This document shows, in pieces, positions 9,304 to 16,979 of a stretch of DNA of 34,443 nt. Within the stretch, counting starts at the first letter, position 1; every line of letters begins with the position of its first letter. This stretch comes from an uncultured Paracoccaceae bacterium (GTDB lineage Bacteria > Pseudomonadota > Alphaproteobacteria > Rhodobacterales > Rhodobacteraceae), in contig CALSOO010000011.1 in assembly GCA_943787985.1 (NCBI GenBank), forward strand, positions 1 through 34,443, in the 5' to 3' direction. The notes under the pieces are model-generated. The model was not told the origin of the DNA, made no database searches, and saw nothing but the letters and a program-made list of their open reading frames with translations. The position numbers and the translations under genes are program-made.

Positions 9304-10236
9304 ATGCAGTTGAGCCTTGCGCCACTTCACACTGACGTTTGCGCGGGGCCCTCTGCGGGGGCTGCGTTTTGGGTCCACACCGAAGACAATCTGCGCGTGC
9401 GTTTTGCCCTTTGGACACCTGAAGATGCCAAAGGCACTGTCCTGATTTTCCCGGGTCGCACCGAATATGTCGAAAAATACGGCCCCGCCGCGTCCGAACT
9501 GGCGCAGCGCGGCTTTGCCACAGTTGCGATCGACTGGCGCGGTCAAGGCATGGCGGATCGCATGTTGGATGATCCGCGTGTGGGCCATGTGGTTGATTTT
9601 CTTGATTACCAAAAAGATCTCGCCGCCGTCATGGACGGACTGGCACATTTTGATCTGCCCAAACCGTTTTACCTGCTGGGCCACTCTATGGGGGGCTGCA
9701 TTGGCTTGCGCGCCTTGCAAAACGGTCTGGATGTGGACGCTTGTGCCTTTTCGGCGCCAATGTGGGGCATTGGCATTGCCCCTTATTTGCGCCCGATCGC
9801 GTGGGCGTTGAGCCACTCTATGCCCGCAGCAGGCCAAGGCCACCGTATCACTCCGACAACCTTTCCCGAGCCCTACGTGCACGTTTCTCCCTTTGAGGAC
9901 AACAAGTTAACGACTGACCCGCAGATGTTTCAAATGCTGCAGGACCAATTGACAGCCCATCCCCGGTTGTCTTTGGGCGGTCCAAGCCTTGTGTGGTTGC
10001 GCGAAGCGCTGGTGGAGACACAGGAACTGGCCAAGCTGGATGCGCCGGACCTGTCCTGCACCACATTTTTGGGCTCGAACGAGCGGATTGTGCATGTGGA
10101 GCGCATTCACGAGCGCATGGACGGGTGGAAAAACAGCAAGCTCATCGTCATCGAGAACGGCGAGCATGAAGTGATGATGGAAACCCCCGAGATCCGCAAA
10201 ACGGTGTTTGACGGCTTGGCAGAGGCGTTTTCATAG
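9304..10236 (+). CDS. Alpha/beta hydrolase, lysophospholipase (PldB) type
   Basis: The 310-residue protein has an alpha/beta-hydrolase fold. The nucleophile elbow is GHSMGG with Ser at about residue 128, preceded by the oxyanion-region strand TVLIFPGRTEY (residues 45-55) and AIDWRGQGMADR (75-86). The probable catalytic His is in ENGEHEVMME near residue 288. It lacks a signal peptide and is presumably cytoplasmic or peripheral. PldB-like enzymes hydrolyse lysophospholipids or monoacylglycerols; the precise substrate cannot be read from sequence. It is the second gene of a pair with the SCP2 protein and precedes the exonuclease-ligase operon by 52 bases. Confidence 0.88.
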   Translation: MQLSLAPLHTDVCAGPSAGAAFWVHTEDNLRVRFALWTPEDAKGTVLIFPGRTEYVEKYGPAASELAQRGFATVAIDWRGQGMADRMLDDPRVGHVVDFLDYQKDLAAVMDGLAHFDLPKPFYLLGHSMGGCIGLRALQNGLDVDACAFSAPMWGIGIAPYLRPIAWALSHSMPAAGQGHRITPTTFPEPYVHVSPFEDNKLTTDPQMFQMLQDQLTAHPRLSLGGPSLVWLREALVETQELAKLDAPDLSCTTFLGSNERIVHVERIHERMDGWKNSKLIVIENGEHEVMMETPEIRKTVFDGLAEAFS

Positions 10237-10288
10237 CTGCGCGCCTCTTTTCCTAGATTTGTGCCGCCGCACTGCTAGGTTCCAATTC

Positions 10289-11314
10289 ATGTCAAAACCG
10301 CCTGCCCTTACCTTTACCGATCGCGGCATCTATTGCGCTGCGGGCGATTTCTATATCGACCCGTGGAAGCCTGTGGCGCGTGCGCTGATCACCCATGGTC
10401 ATGCCGATCACGCCCGCTGGGGCCATGACAGCTATCTGTGCACCGACATCGCCGCCCCCGTGATGCGCCACCGCCTTGGCGCGATCAATATCGAGACGAT
10501 TCCTTACGGCGCCCACCGCCAAATTGGCGATGCGGTGGTGTCATTCCACCCTGCCGGTCATGTCCCCGGCAGTGCGCAAATTCGCGTCGAGGTGGCGGGT
10601 GAAATCTGGGTGGCATCGGGGGATTACAAGCTGGAGGACGACGGGCTGTCCACCCCGTTCGAGCCTGTGCGGTGTCATCATTTCATCACCGAAAGCACCT
10701 TTGGATTGCCCGTATTCCGCTGGCAGCCACAAGCGGTGGTTGCAGCACAGATCAACACGTGGTGGGCCGCCTGTCGCGATGCAGGGCAAACTGCATTTTT
10801 GGGGGCCTATGCGTTGGGCAAAGCGCAGCGGCTTTTGTCGATGCTCGACCCTGACATCGGCCCCGTTCTAACCCATACCGCGATCGAGAACACCAACGTA
10901 ATTCTACGCGCCCAAGGCATCGCTTTGCCCGACACTGTGCGCGCCGATGCCTCGCTTGATCCCAAGGCGCATACCGGCGCTTTGGTGCTGGCCACACCGT
11001 CTGCTTTGGACAGTGCATGGGCGCGCAAATTCGGCCCCCGACAGACCGCCTTTGCCTCTGGATGGATGACGATGCGCGGTGTGCGCCGCCGCCGCTCGGG
11101 CGATCGTGGCTTTGTCATTTCGGATCATGCGGATTGGCAAGGATTGCTGGATGCGATCACATTAACTAATGCCGAAAACATATATGTGACACATGGTTAC
11201 ACGGATATCTTCAATCGTTACTTAAATGATAACGGGTGGGTGTCGCAGGTTGTTCCCACCCAGTTCGAGGGGGAAACTCTGGATCCGCAAAGTGACCCGC
11301 AGGTCGCGACATGA
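10289..11314 (+). CDS. Ligase-associated DNA damage response exonuclease (metallo-beta-lactamase fold)
   Basis: The 341-residue protein belongs to the metallo-beta-lactamase/beta-CASP-like exonucleases encoded beside bacterial ATP-dependent ligases. The metal site THGHADHARWG (His36, His38, Asp40, His41) is followed by HPAGHVPGSAQI and ASGDYKLEDD. The C-terminal part contains FVISDHADW and IYVTHGY. I choose ATG 10289 because upstream in-frame codons overlap the hydrolase gene and do not resemble the family. Its stop overlaps the ligase start in an ATGA arrangement, indicating translational coupling. The role is DNA end processing before ligation, in the nucleoid. Confidence 0.93.
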   Translation: MSKPPALTFTDRGIYCAAGDFYIDPWKPVARALITHGHADHARWGHDSYLCTDIAAPVMRHRLGAINIETIPYGAHRQIGDAVVSFHPAGHVPGSAQIRVEVAGEIWVASGDYKLEDDGLSTPFEPVRCHHFITESTFGLPVFRWQPQAVVAAQINTWWAACRDAGQTAFLGAYALGKAQRLLSMLDPDIGPVLTHTAIENTNVILRAQGIALPDTVRADASLDPKAHTGALVLATPSALDSAWARKFGPRQTAFASGWMTMRGVRRRRSGDRGFVISDHADWQGLLDAITLTNAENIYVTHGYTDIFNRYLNDNGWVSQVVPTQFEGETLDPQSDPQVAT

Positions 11315-12903
11315 ACCGTTTTGCCACCCTGTTCACCCACGTCGATCAAAGCACCAAAACCACCGCCAAGGTCGCCGCGTTGACCGCCTATTTCAACGCC
11401 GCCCCCCACGCCGACCGGCTGTGGACCATCGCCCTTTTTTCGGGCCGCCGTCCCAAGCGCGCTGTCACCACCACCAAGCTGCGCGCATGGGCGGCAGAGC
11501 GTGCCGGCATCCCCCTGTGGCTCTTTGAAGAATGCTATCCCATCGTCGGAGACCTCGCCGAAACCATCGCCTTGGTTTTGCCCCCTCCCACTTGTGTTTC
11601 GACCCGCAGTTTGACCGACTGGATCACCCTGCTCAAAGGTCTGCATGACGCGGATGAGGACGCCCGAAAACAGGCTGTTCTGGACGCGTGGGATCACTTG
11701 CCCACGACCGAGCGATTTGTGTTCAACAAGCTGATCACCGGTGGCTTTCGTGTGGGCATTTCCCAAAAGCTGATGACCCGCGCATTGGCCGCAGCCACGG
11801 GCAAGCAGGAGGCGGAACTGGCCCATCGCTTGATGGGCGATTGGACCCCCGAGACTGTAACGTGGCAAAGCCTGATCGAGGACGAGGACGCAGGCGCGCG
11901 TATCTCGCGCCCTTATCCGTTTTATCTGGCGCACGGGTTGGAGGGCGCCCCTCGGGACTTGGGCCCGCCCGGGGCGTGGCAGGCAGAGTGGAAGTGGGAC
12001 GGCATTCGCGGCCAGTTGATCCTGCGCGAGGGCGCCCATTTCGTGTGGTCACGCGGCGAGGAGTTGATGACCGACCGTTTCCCCGAATTGGCCCGCGCTG
12101 TGTCCTGTTTCCCGAGTGGTACGGTGCTGGACGGTGAGTTGCTGGTGTGGACCGACGCTGGCCCGCAGTCTTTCAATGCCCTGCAAAAGCGGATTGGGCG
12201 CAAGACTGTCCCGAAAAAGCTGCTGCAGGACGCCCCTGTCATTCTGTATGCCTATGATCTGCTGGAATGGGGCGGTCAGGACCTGCGCCCTGCCCCGTTG
12301 GCCCAACGTCGTGCCATGCTGGAGCAGGCCTGTGCCGGTTTGCCCGACGATGCCCCTGTGCGCCTGTCCCCGACTGTGCCGTTTTCGGATTGGGACGCGC
12401 TGGCGCAGGTCCGCGCCACCGCCCGTGCCGCCACTGCCGAAGGGGTGATGATCAAACGCCGCGACAGCCCTTACCGGATTGGCCGCAAGAAAGGCGATTG
12501 GTGGAAATGGAAGCTTGATCCGCTGACCATCGACGGGGTGATGATTTATGCCCAGTCCGGTCATGGACGCCGAGCGACCTTGTTCACCGATTACACTTTC
12601 GCGGTGTGGAGCGGCAATGAGCTGGTCCCCTTTACCAAGGCCTATTCGGGCCTGAAGGACGCGGAGTTTCGCCAGATCACGGCCTGGGTGAAAAAGAACA
12701 CGTTGCAGCGTTTTGGTCCGGTCCGTCAGGTCCCGCCGCATCATGTCTTTGAGATTGCCTTTGAGGGCATTCAGGCCAGCCCGCGCCACAAGTCCGGCGT
12801 GGCGTTGCGATTTCCACGCATGTTGCGTTGGCGACAGGACAAACCTGTGCAAGAAGCCAACACATTGGATGATTTGAACCGGATGCTAGAGACCTATGGA
12901 TAA
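11311..12903 (+). CDS. ATP-dependent DNA ligase (cisplatin damage response type)
   Basis: The 530-residue product has a DNA-ligase N-terminal DNA-binding domain (about residues 1-200), then the adenylation domain with motif I EWKWDGIRGQ, where Lys228 is the AMP-accepting residue. Motif III-like LDGELLVW follows at about residue 275, and motifs IV/V with EGVMIKRRDSPYRIG and KGDWWKWK near residues 385-410. An OB-fold C-terminal domain follows. Length and motif order match the bacterial ligases paired with the metallo-exonuclease. It overlaps the exonuclease by 4 bases and the next gene by 8. The helicase and PdeM-like phosphoesterase often found with this pair are not adjacent here. Confidence 0.94.
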   Translation: MNRFATLFTHVDQSTKTTAKVAALTAYFNAAPHADRLWTIALFSGRRPKRAVTTTKLRAWAAERAGIPLWLFEECYPIVGDLAETIALVLPPPTCVSTRSLTDWITLLKGLHDADEDARKQAVLDAWDHLPTTERFVFNKLITGGFRVGISQKLMTRALAAATGKQEAELAHRLMGDWTPETVTWQSLIEDEDAGARISRPYPFYLAHGLEGAPRDLGPPGAWQAEWKWDGIRGQLILREGAHFVWSRGEELMTDRFPELARAVSCFPSGTVLDGELLVWTDAGPQSFNALQKRIGRKTVPKKLLQDAPVILYAYDLLEWGGQDLRPAPLAQRRAMLEQACAGLPDDAPVRLSPTVPFSDWDALAQVRATARAATAEGVMIKRRDSPYRIGRKKGDWWKWKLDPLTIDGVMIYAQSGHGRRATLFTDYTFAVWSGNELVPFTKAYSGLKDAEFRQITAWVKKNTLQRFGPVRQVPPHHVFEIAFEGIQASPRHKSGVALRFPRMLRWRQDKPVQEANTLDDLNRMLETYG

Positions 12904-13768
12904 GCCTGACGCCCAGATGCCACCCGCGCCGGTTGCCCCGAAAAGACCCTTGCCCAAGGGCGCCTGCGATGCCCATGTCCATCTGGTGGCAGGGCGCGGT
13001 GATTTCGCGTTGTGGGACGGGCGCGTCGAGAACCCCGCCCCCGGCCCAAACTTTAACCAATGGTTAAGCTTATACCGACAACACCTTGAAACAATGGGTT
13101 TTGATCACAGCATCATTGTGCATTCCATTCTGTATGGCACCGACAATTCCGTCACCGTAGAGGCTGTGCGCCGCATGGGCGACGGGTTCAAAGGGGTCGG
13201 TCTTTTGCCCGATGGCGCCCCCGAGGTGCAGATGGATCAGTTCGTGGATTGGAACATGTGTGCCGTGCGCCTCAACTACGTGCACGGCGGTGTTTTGACA
13301 TGGGACGGCGCGCGCGCGATGGCGCCTGCTTTGGCAGAGCGGGGCTTGCACATCCAGATGCTGTGTCACGCCGATCAGCACTTGGAGGAGCTTGCCCCTG
13401 CCATCGAAGCCCTGCCAGTGCCCTTGGTTCTTGATCACATTGCATGGCCCACGCAGGGACTGAACCCGCAGTCCCCCGGCATCGATACGCTGTGTGACCT
13501 GCTGAAAGGCGGCAAGGTCTGGGTGAAACTGTCCGCTCTGTATCGCATGTGCAACGCCCCCTATGACGAAGCCGCCGCCTTGGTCGAGCGTTTGATCCAA
13601 GCCAACCCTGAACGCTGCCTCTGGGGGTCGGACTGGCCACATCTGATGCTCAACGGGGTCGACATGCCACAAGCTGTCACCGCGCTGGATGCCCTTGATG
13701 ACGTCGCCACGGACGCCCAAAGACACGCTATACTGGTATCCAACCCGAATAAACTGTTCGGCTTTTAA
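12896..13768 (+). CDS. Amidohydrolase family 2 protein (2-pyrone-4,6-dicarboxylate lactonase-like)
   Basis: The 290-residue protein is a TIM-barrel amidohydrolase of the LigI/COG3618 type. It has the N-terminal metal or substrate motif DAHVHL (His27, His29), a central HADQH-like stretch near residue 160, LDHIAWP, and the C-terminal LWGSDWPH with the catalytic Asp at about residue 245. Relatives hydrolyse lactones such as 2-pyrone-4,6-dicarboxylate or sugar lactones; the substrate here is unknown. Its ATG overlaps the ligase stop by 8 bases, so it is part of the same transcript although its chemistry seems unrelated to DNA repair. Confidence 0.85.
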   Translation: MDKPDAQMPPAPVAPKRPLPKGACDAHVHLVAGRGDFALWDGRVENPAPGPNFNQWLSLYRQHLETMGFDHSIIVHSILYGTDNSVTVEAVRRMGDGFKGVGLLPDGAPEVQMDQFVDWNMCAVRLNYVHGGVLTWDGARAMAPALAERGLHIQMLCHADQHLEELAPAIEALPVPLVLDHIAWPTQGLNPQSPGIDTLCDLLKGGKVWVKLSALYRMCNAPYDEAAALVERLIQANPERCLWGSDWPHLMLNGVDMPQAVTALDALDDVATDAQRHAILVSNPNKLFGF

Positions 13769-13782
13769 GTGTCGGTTAATTC

Positions 13783-13806
13783 GCGCTTGTGACAAGGGAC
13801 AAGCGC
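13783..13806. terminator. Perfect hairpin between amidohydrolase and pepF
   Basis: GCGCTTGT (13783-13790) pairs with ACAAGCGC (13799-13806) around an 8-base loop, starting 15 bases after the amidohydrolase stop. There is no U tract, so it may be a factor-assisted terminator. The stem also contains the smaller palindrome CTTGT-G-ACAAG, resembling the operator-like sites near 30.9 kb, so a protein-binding role is possible. Confidence 0.4.
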
Positions 13807-13843
13807 ACTTACCTATTACGCAACACAACTGTGAGGTTTATCC

Positions 13844-15664
13844 ATGTTCCAACTCCCTTTTCCCGTCCGTGATGCCAATGCCACAATGGGGGGGGAGCCG
13901 CTTGGGGATTTACCCGAATGGAACCTTGATGACCTCTACACCGGTGAAGACGCGCCAGAGCTGAAGCGCGATCTGGACTGGCTGGAACAGGCCTGCGCCT
14001 CTTTTGCCGCGGATTTTGAAGGCAAACTGGGTGATCAGGATGCTCCGGCCTTGCTCGATTGCGTGCTGCGCAATGAAAAGATCAACCAGATCGCGGGCCG
14101 CATCATGTCCTATGCGGGATTGCGCTATTACCAGCTGACCACTGACGCGGGCCGCGCGAAATTCATGTCAGACATGCAGGAAAAGATCACCAACTACACC
14201 ACGCCGCTGGTGTTTTTCACGCTTGAGCTGAACCGGCTGGACGATGCGCATATGGAAAACCTGTTGGCCGCAAACGCCGATCTGGCGCGCTACAAACCTG
14301 TGTTTGAGCGCATCCGTGCGATGAAAAAATACCAGCTGTCTGACGAGCTCGAGAAATTCATGCACGATCTGGGTGTGGTGGGCGATGCGTGGGAGCGTCT
14401 GTTTGACGAAACGATCGCGGGGCTGGAGTTTAACGTGGACGGTGAACCGCTCAACATCGAGGGCACGCTGAACCTGTTGACCGACCCAGACCGCACCAAA
14501 CGCGAGGCTGCCAGCCGGGAGTTGGCCGAAGTGTTCGGCGCAAACATCAAAACCTTTGCGCGGGTGCACAACACCCAAGCCAAGGAAAAAGAAATCATCG
14601 ACCGCTGGCGCGGGATGGAGACCCCGCAAATGGGCCGCCACCTGAGCAACCATGTGGAGCCCGAAGTCGTCGACGCCCTGCGCAACGCGGTTGTCGAAGC
14701 CTATCCAAAGCTCAGCCACCGCTACTACGAGCTGAAACGCAAATGGCTTGGCCTGGATGTGATGCAAGTGTGGGACCGCAATGCGCCTTTGCCCATGGAA
14801 GATCCCCGCGTCGTCGATTGGGCGCAGGCCGAAACCATGGTGATGGACGCCTACAACGCGTTTGATCCGCGCATGGGCGACATCGCCGCGCCGTTTTTCT
14901 CGGACGGCTGGATTGATGCCGGCGTGAAACCGGGCAAAGCGCCGGGGGCCTTTGCGCATCCTACCGTGACCAATGTGCACCCTTACGTGATGCTCAACTA
15001 CTTGGGAAAACCGCGTGATGTCATGACTTTGGCCCATGAGTTGGGGCACGGCGTCCATCAGGTTCTGGCCGCCGGTCAAGGCGAAATGCTGTCCTCGACG
15101 CCGCTGACCCTGGCCGAAACCGCCTCTGTGTTCGGGGAAATGCTGACGTTCCGCAAGATGCTCGACAACGCCCGAACAGACGCCGAGCGCAAAGTGCTGC
15201 TGGCGGGCAAGGTCGAGGACATGATCAACACAGTCGTGCGCCAGATTGCTTTTTACGACTTCGAGTGCAAACTGCACGCCGCCCGCGCCACAGGCGAATT
15301 GACGCCCGAAAACATCAATGACATCTGGATGTCCGTGCAAGGCGAAAGCCTTGGCCCTGCCTTTGAATTCATGGACGGTTACGAGACCTTCTGGGCCTAT
15401 ATCCCGCACTTCGTCCACTCCCCCTTCTACGTCTATGCCTATGCGTTTGGCGACGGCTTGGTAAACGCGCTTTATGCCGTCTACGCCGAGGGCGACGAGG
15501 GGTTTGAAGACAAGTATTTCGACATGCTGCGCGCGGGTGGCTCCAAGCATCACAAAGAGCTCTTGGCCCCCTTTGGCCTCGACGCCTCGGACCCCAAGTT
15601 CTGGGACAAAGGCCTGTCGATGATCTCCGGCTTTATTGATGAATTGGAAGCCATGGAGGGGTGA
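13844..15664 (+). CDS. pepF: M3 family oligoendopeptidase (PepF-like)
   Basis: The 606-residue cytoplasmic metallopeptidase carries the zinc motif HELGH (His398, Glu399, His402) in the context T-L-A-H-E-L-G-H-G-V-H-Q. The third ligand Glu lies about 25 residues later in LAETASVFGEML. The N-terminal half is helical, as in oligoendopeptidase F. Such enzymes cleave short peptides in peptide recycling or signal peptide clearance. Start ATG 13844 follows a ctgtgagg-type leader. The last codons overlap the following GNAT gene (GTGA at 15661-15664), so they are co-translated. Length is normal for PepF. Confidence 0.93.
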   Translation: MFQLPFPVRDANATMGGEPLGDLPEWNLDDLYTGEDAPELKRDLDWLEQACASFAADFEGKLGDQDAPALLDCVLRNEKINQIAGRIMSYAGLRYYQLTTDAGRAKFMSDMQEKITNYTTPLVFFTLELNRLDDAHMENLLAANADLARYKPVFERIRAMKKYQLSDELEKFMHDLGVVGDAWERLFDETIAGLEFNVDGEPLNIEGTLNLLTDPDRTKREAASRELAEVFGANIKTFARVHNTQAKEKEIIDRWRGMETPQMGRHLSNHVEPEVVDALRNAVVEAYPKLSHRYYELKRKWLGLDVMQVWDRNAPLPMEDPRVVDWAQAETMVMDAYNAFDPRMGDIAAPFFSDGWIDAGVKPGKAPGAFAHPTVTNVHPYVMLNYLGKPRDVMTLAHELGHGVHQVLAAGQGEMLSSTPLTLAETASVFGEMLTFRKMLDNARTDAERKVLLAGKVEDMINTVVRQIAFYDFECKLHAARATGELTPENINDIWMSVQGESLGPAFEFMDGYETFWAYIPHFVHSPFYVYAYAFGDGLVNALYAVYAEGDEGFEDKYFDMLRAGGSKHHKELLAPFGLDASDPKFWDKGLSMISGFIDELEAMEG

Positions 15665-16137
15665 CCCTAACCCTCTTTGGCCTGGCCTCAAAAGAGCAGC
15701 CACGCGTCGCCCATCTGCGCGTGGCCCCCGACCAGATCCGGTTTTCGGGAACGGTCGCACAAGCGTTCGAAACAGCTGAGACCAACGTCGATTTTCATGG
15801 CATAGCAAAAGACAGCAGCGTGGTCGGCTTCTTCAAAATCGACCGTGGCTACAGCGCCAAATACGATTTTGCAACCCCCACAGACATCGGACTGCGTGCA
15901 TTTCTGATCGACCTTGGACAACAAGAAAAAGGGCACGGCACAACGGCCTGTCGCGCCCTGCCTGCCTACCTTAACCCCCTCTACCCGCAGGCAAAAACCC
16001 TCTGGCTGACGGTAAATGTCATCAACCTCGCCGCTGTGCGCAGCTATCGCAACGGCGGGTTTGATGACACAGGACAAATCTGGCCCCACGGTGAAGCTGG
16101 CCCGCAACACGTGATGCGGTGCGCGCTGCATGCCTAA
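15661..16137 (+). CDS. GNAT family N-acetyltransferase
   Basis: The 158-residue product starts with GTG overlapping the pepF stop. It shows GNAT motif A, with the acetyl-CoA pyrophosphate loop Q-Q-E-K-G-H-G-T (about residues 87-94), and motif B, N-V-I-N-L-A-A-V-R-S-Y-R-N-G-G-F. This resembles RimI/RimJ-like small-molecule or protein acetyltransferases. The substrate is unknown. Coupling to pepF suggests coordinated expression, nothing more. Confidence 0.85.
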   Translation: MTLTLFGLASKEQPRVAHLRVAPDQIRFSGTVAQAFETAETNVDFHGIAKDSSVVGFFKIDRGYSAKYDFATPTDIGLRAFLIDLGQQEKGHGTTACRALPAYLNPLYPQAKTLWLTVNVINLAAVRSYRNGGFDDTGQIWPHGEAGPQHVMRCALHA

Positions 16138-16201
16138 ACAGCATTGCCTGATGCACCCAAATCGCTAAAGTTCAGCTATCGCAGTGTGTAAAAGGGTCAA
16201 T

Positions 16202-16870
16202 ATGTCAGTCTTCAAATCAATCGCTTTGGCGGCAAGCTTGAGCGTGACAGGCGCCCTAACACCCGCATTTGCCAATGAATGCATGGGGCTTTGGCTGGAA
16301 CGCAACGCCATCTTCAAACAGGCAGGCTATTGTTTTGGCTCCAGCTTGGGGCAAGGGGTGTTTGGCAACTCCGGATGCTTCACCAAAGAGCCAAACATAA
16401 GCAGCCGCGACAAATCCCGTGTCGCAAACATCAAATCCCGTGAAAAACGCCTTGGGTGCACCGCCCAGAAAAAACGGTGGTCCGTCAACAGCCTGCGCAA
16501 TTATGCAGCGTCCCTGTCCTCACCGCAGCAGCCGCGCGCCGCCGCTCCGAAACCCCGCAAACCCGCCTGCCGCCAACAAGCCGAGCTGTATTTCAACATC
16601 TCCGGACGCCTGGAAACCGTGCACAACTTGCAAGTTTCTGCGCCGTGGTACGTCACCGTCAGCATCTCTGGCGGTCAGGCATTCCTTTACGCCAACGGAT
16701 CTGATTGCATCGGGGGCGACTACCGCTACTCCTACACCGCCGAAGTCGACGACCTCGGGAACAATCCGGTCCGCACCTTCAGTGGAGGTATGAAACTGGG
16801 CAGTCAAACGCGCCACTGCGAAGTCAGCATCACATTCTACAACGGACAATCACAACTGTTTTGCCAATAG
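16202..16870 (+). CDS. Secreted YARHG-like domain protein of unknown function
   Basis: From ATG 16202 the protein is 222 residues with a clear signal peptide (FKSIALAASLSVTGALTPAFA, cleaved after AFA). The mature part begins with ECMGLWLERNAIFKQAGYCF, which resembles the YARHG pattern (L-W-x-x-R-N-x-I-F-x-x-x-G-Y-x-F) found in exported proteins. It is followed by a Lys/Arg/Pro-rich linker (about residues 100-125) and a C-terminal beta-rich domain with several Cys residues that could form disulphides. The function is unknown; a periplasmic or surface location is likely. An in-frame ATG at 16184 would only extend the signal sequence. It stands alone after the pepF-GNAT pair. Confidence 0.7.
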   Translation: MSVFKSIALAASLSVTGALTPAFANECMGLWLERNAIFKQAGYCFGSSLGQGVFGNSGCFTKEPNISSRDKSRVANIKSREKRLGCTAQKKRWSVNSLRNYAASLSSPQQPRAAAPKPRKPACRQQAELYFNISGRLETVHNLQVSAPWYVTVSISGGQAFLYANGSDCIGGDYRYSYTAEVDDLGNNPVRTFSGGMKLGSQTRHCEVSITFYNGQSQLFCQ

Positions 16871-16881
16871 CCCGAAACAAC

Positions 16882-16909
16882 GTGGCGGGCCGCAAAAACA
16901 GCCCGCCAC
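16882..16909 (+). terminator. Hairpin after the YARHG-like gene
   Basis: A 9-bp perfect stem (GTGGCGGGC at 16882-16890 with GCCCGCCAC at 16901-16909) surrounds a 10-base A-rich loop, 12 bases beyond the stop codon. No strong U tract follows, but position and stability suit a terminator between the convergent YARHG-like gene and ileS. Confidence 0.6.
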
Positions 16910-16916
16910 ATCCGGT

Positions 16917-16972
16917 CTTCATCTCGCCAAATAAACCTCGGGGGAGGCCAAAGGCCGGGGGCAGCGCCCCCC
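16917..16972 (-). repeat. Rhodobacteraceae-type intergenic hairpin repeat, copy 1 (3' of ileS)
   Basis: Read on the minus strand, a GGGGGC-loop-GCCCCC hairpin (16957-16971) lies just beyond the ileS stop. It is followed by a CTCCCCCGAGG / TTTATTT / GAGATGAAG skeleton. The same order (hairpin with GCGCTGCC, CTCC-G, TATTT, GA-x-x-GAAG) recurs at 20160-20204 in the same orientation. It probably ends or stabilises the ileS transcript. Confidence 0.6.
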
Positions 16973-16979
16973 TCTTCTC

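Noticed and set aside
12049..12852. 267-codon open frame antisense to the DNA ligase
   Set aside because: Shadow of the ligase adenylation domain; no motif or ribosome site.
14168..15808. 546-codon open frame antisense to pepF
   Set aside because: It is a shadow of a G+C-rich gene: the sense frame has the HELGH motif and full-length family similarity, while the antisense product is rich in His, Arg and Gln without any recognisable domain.
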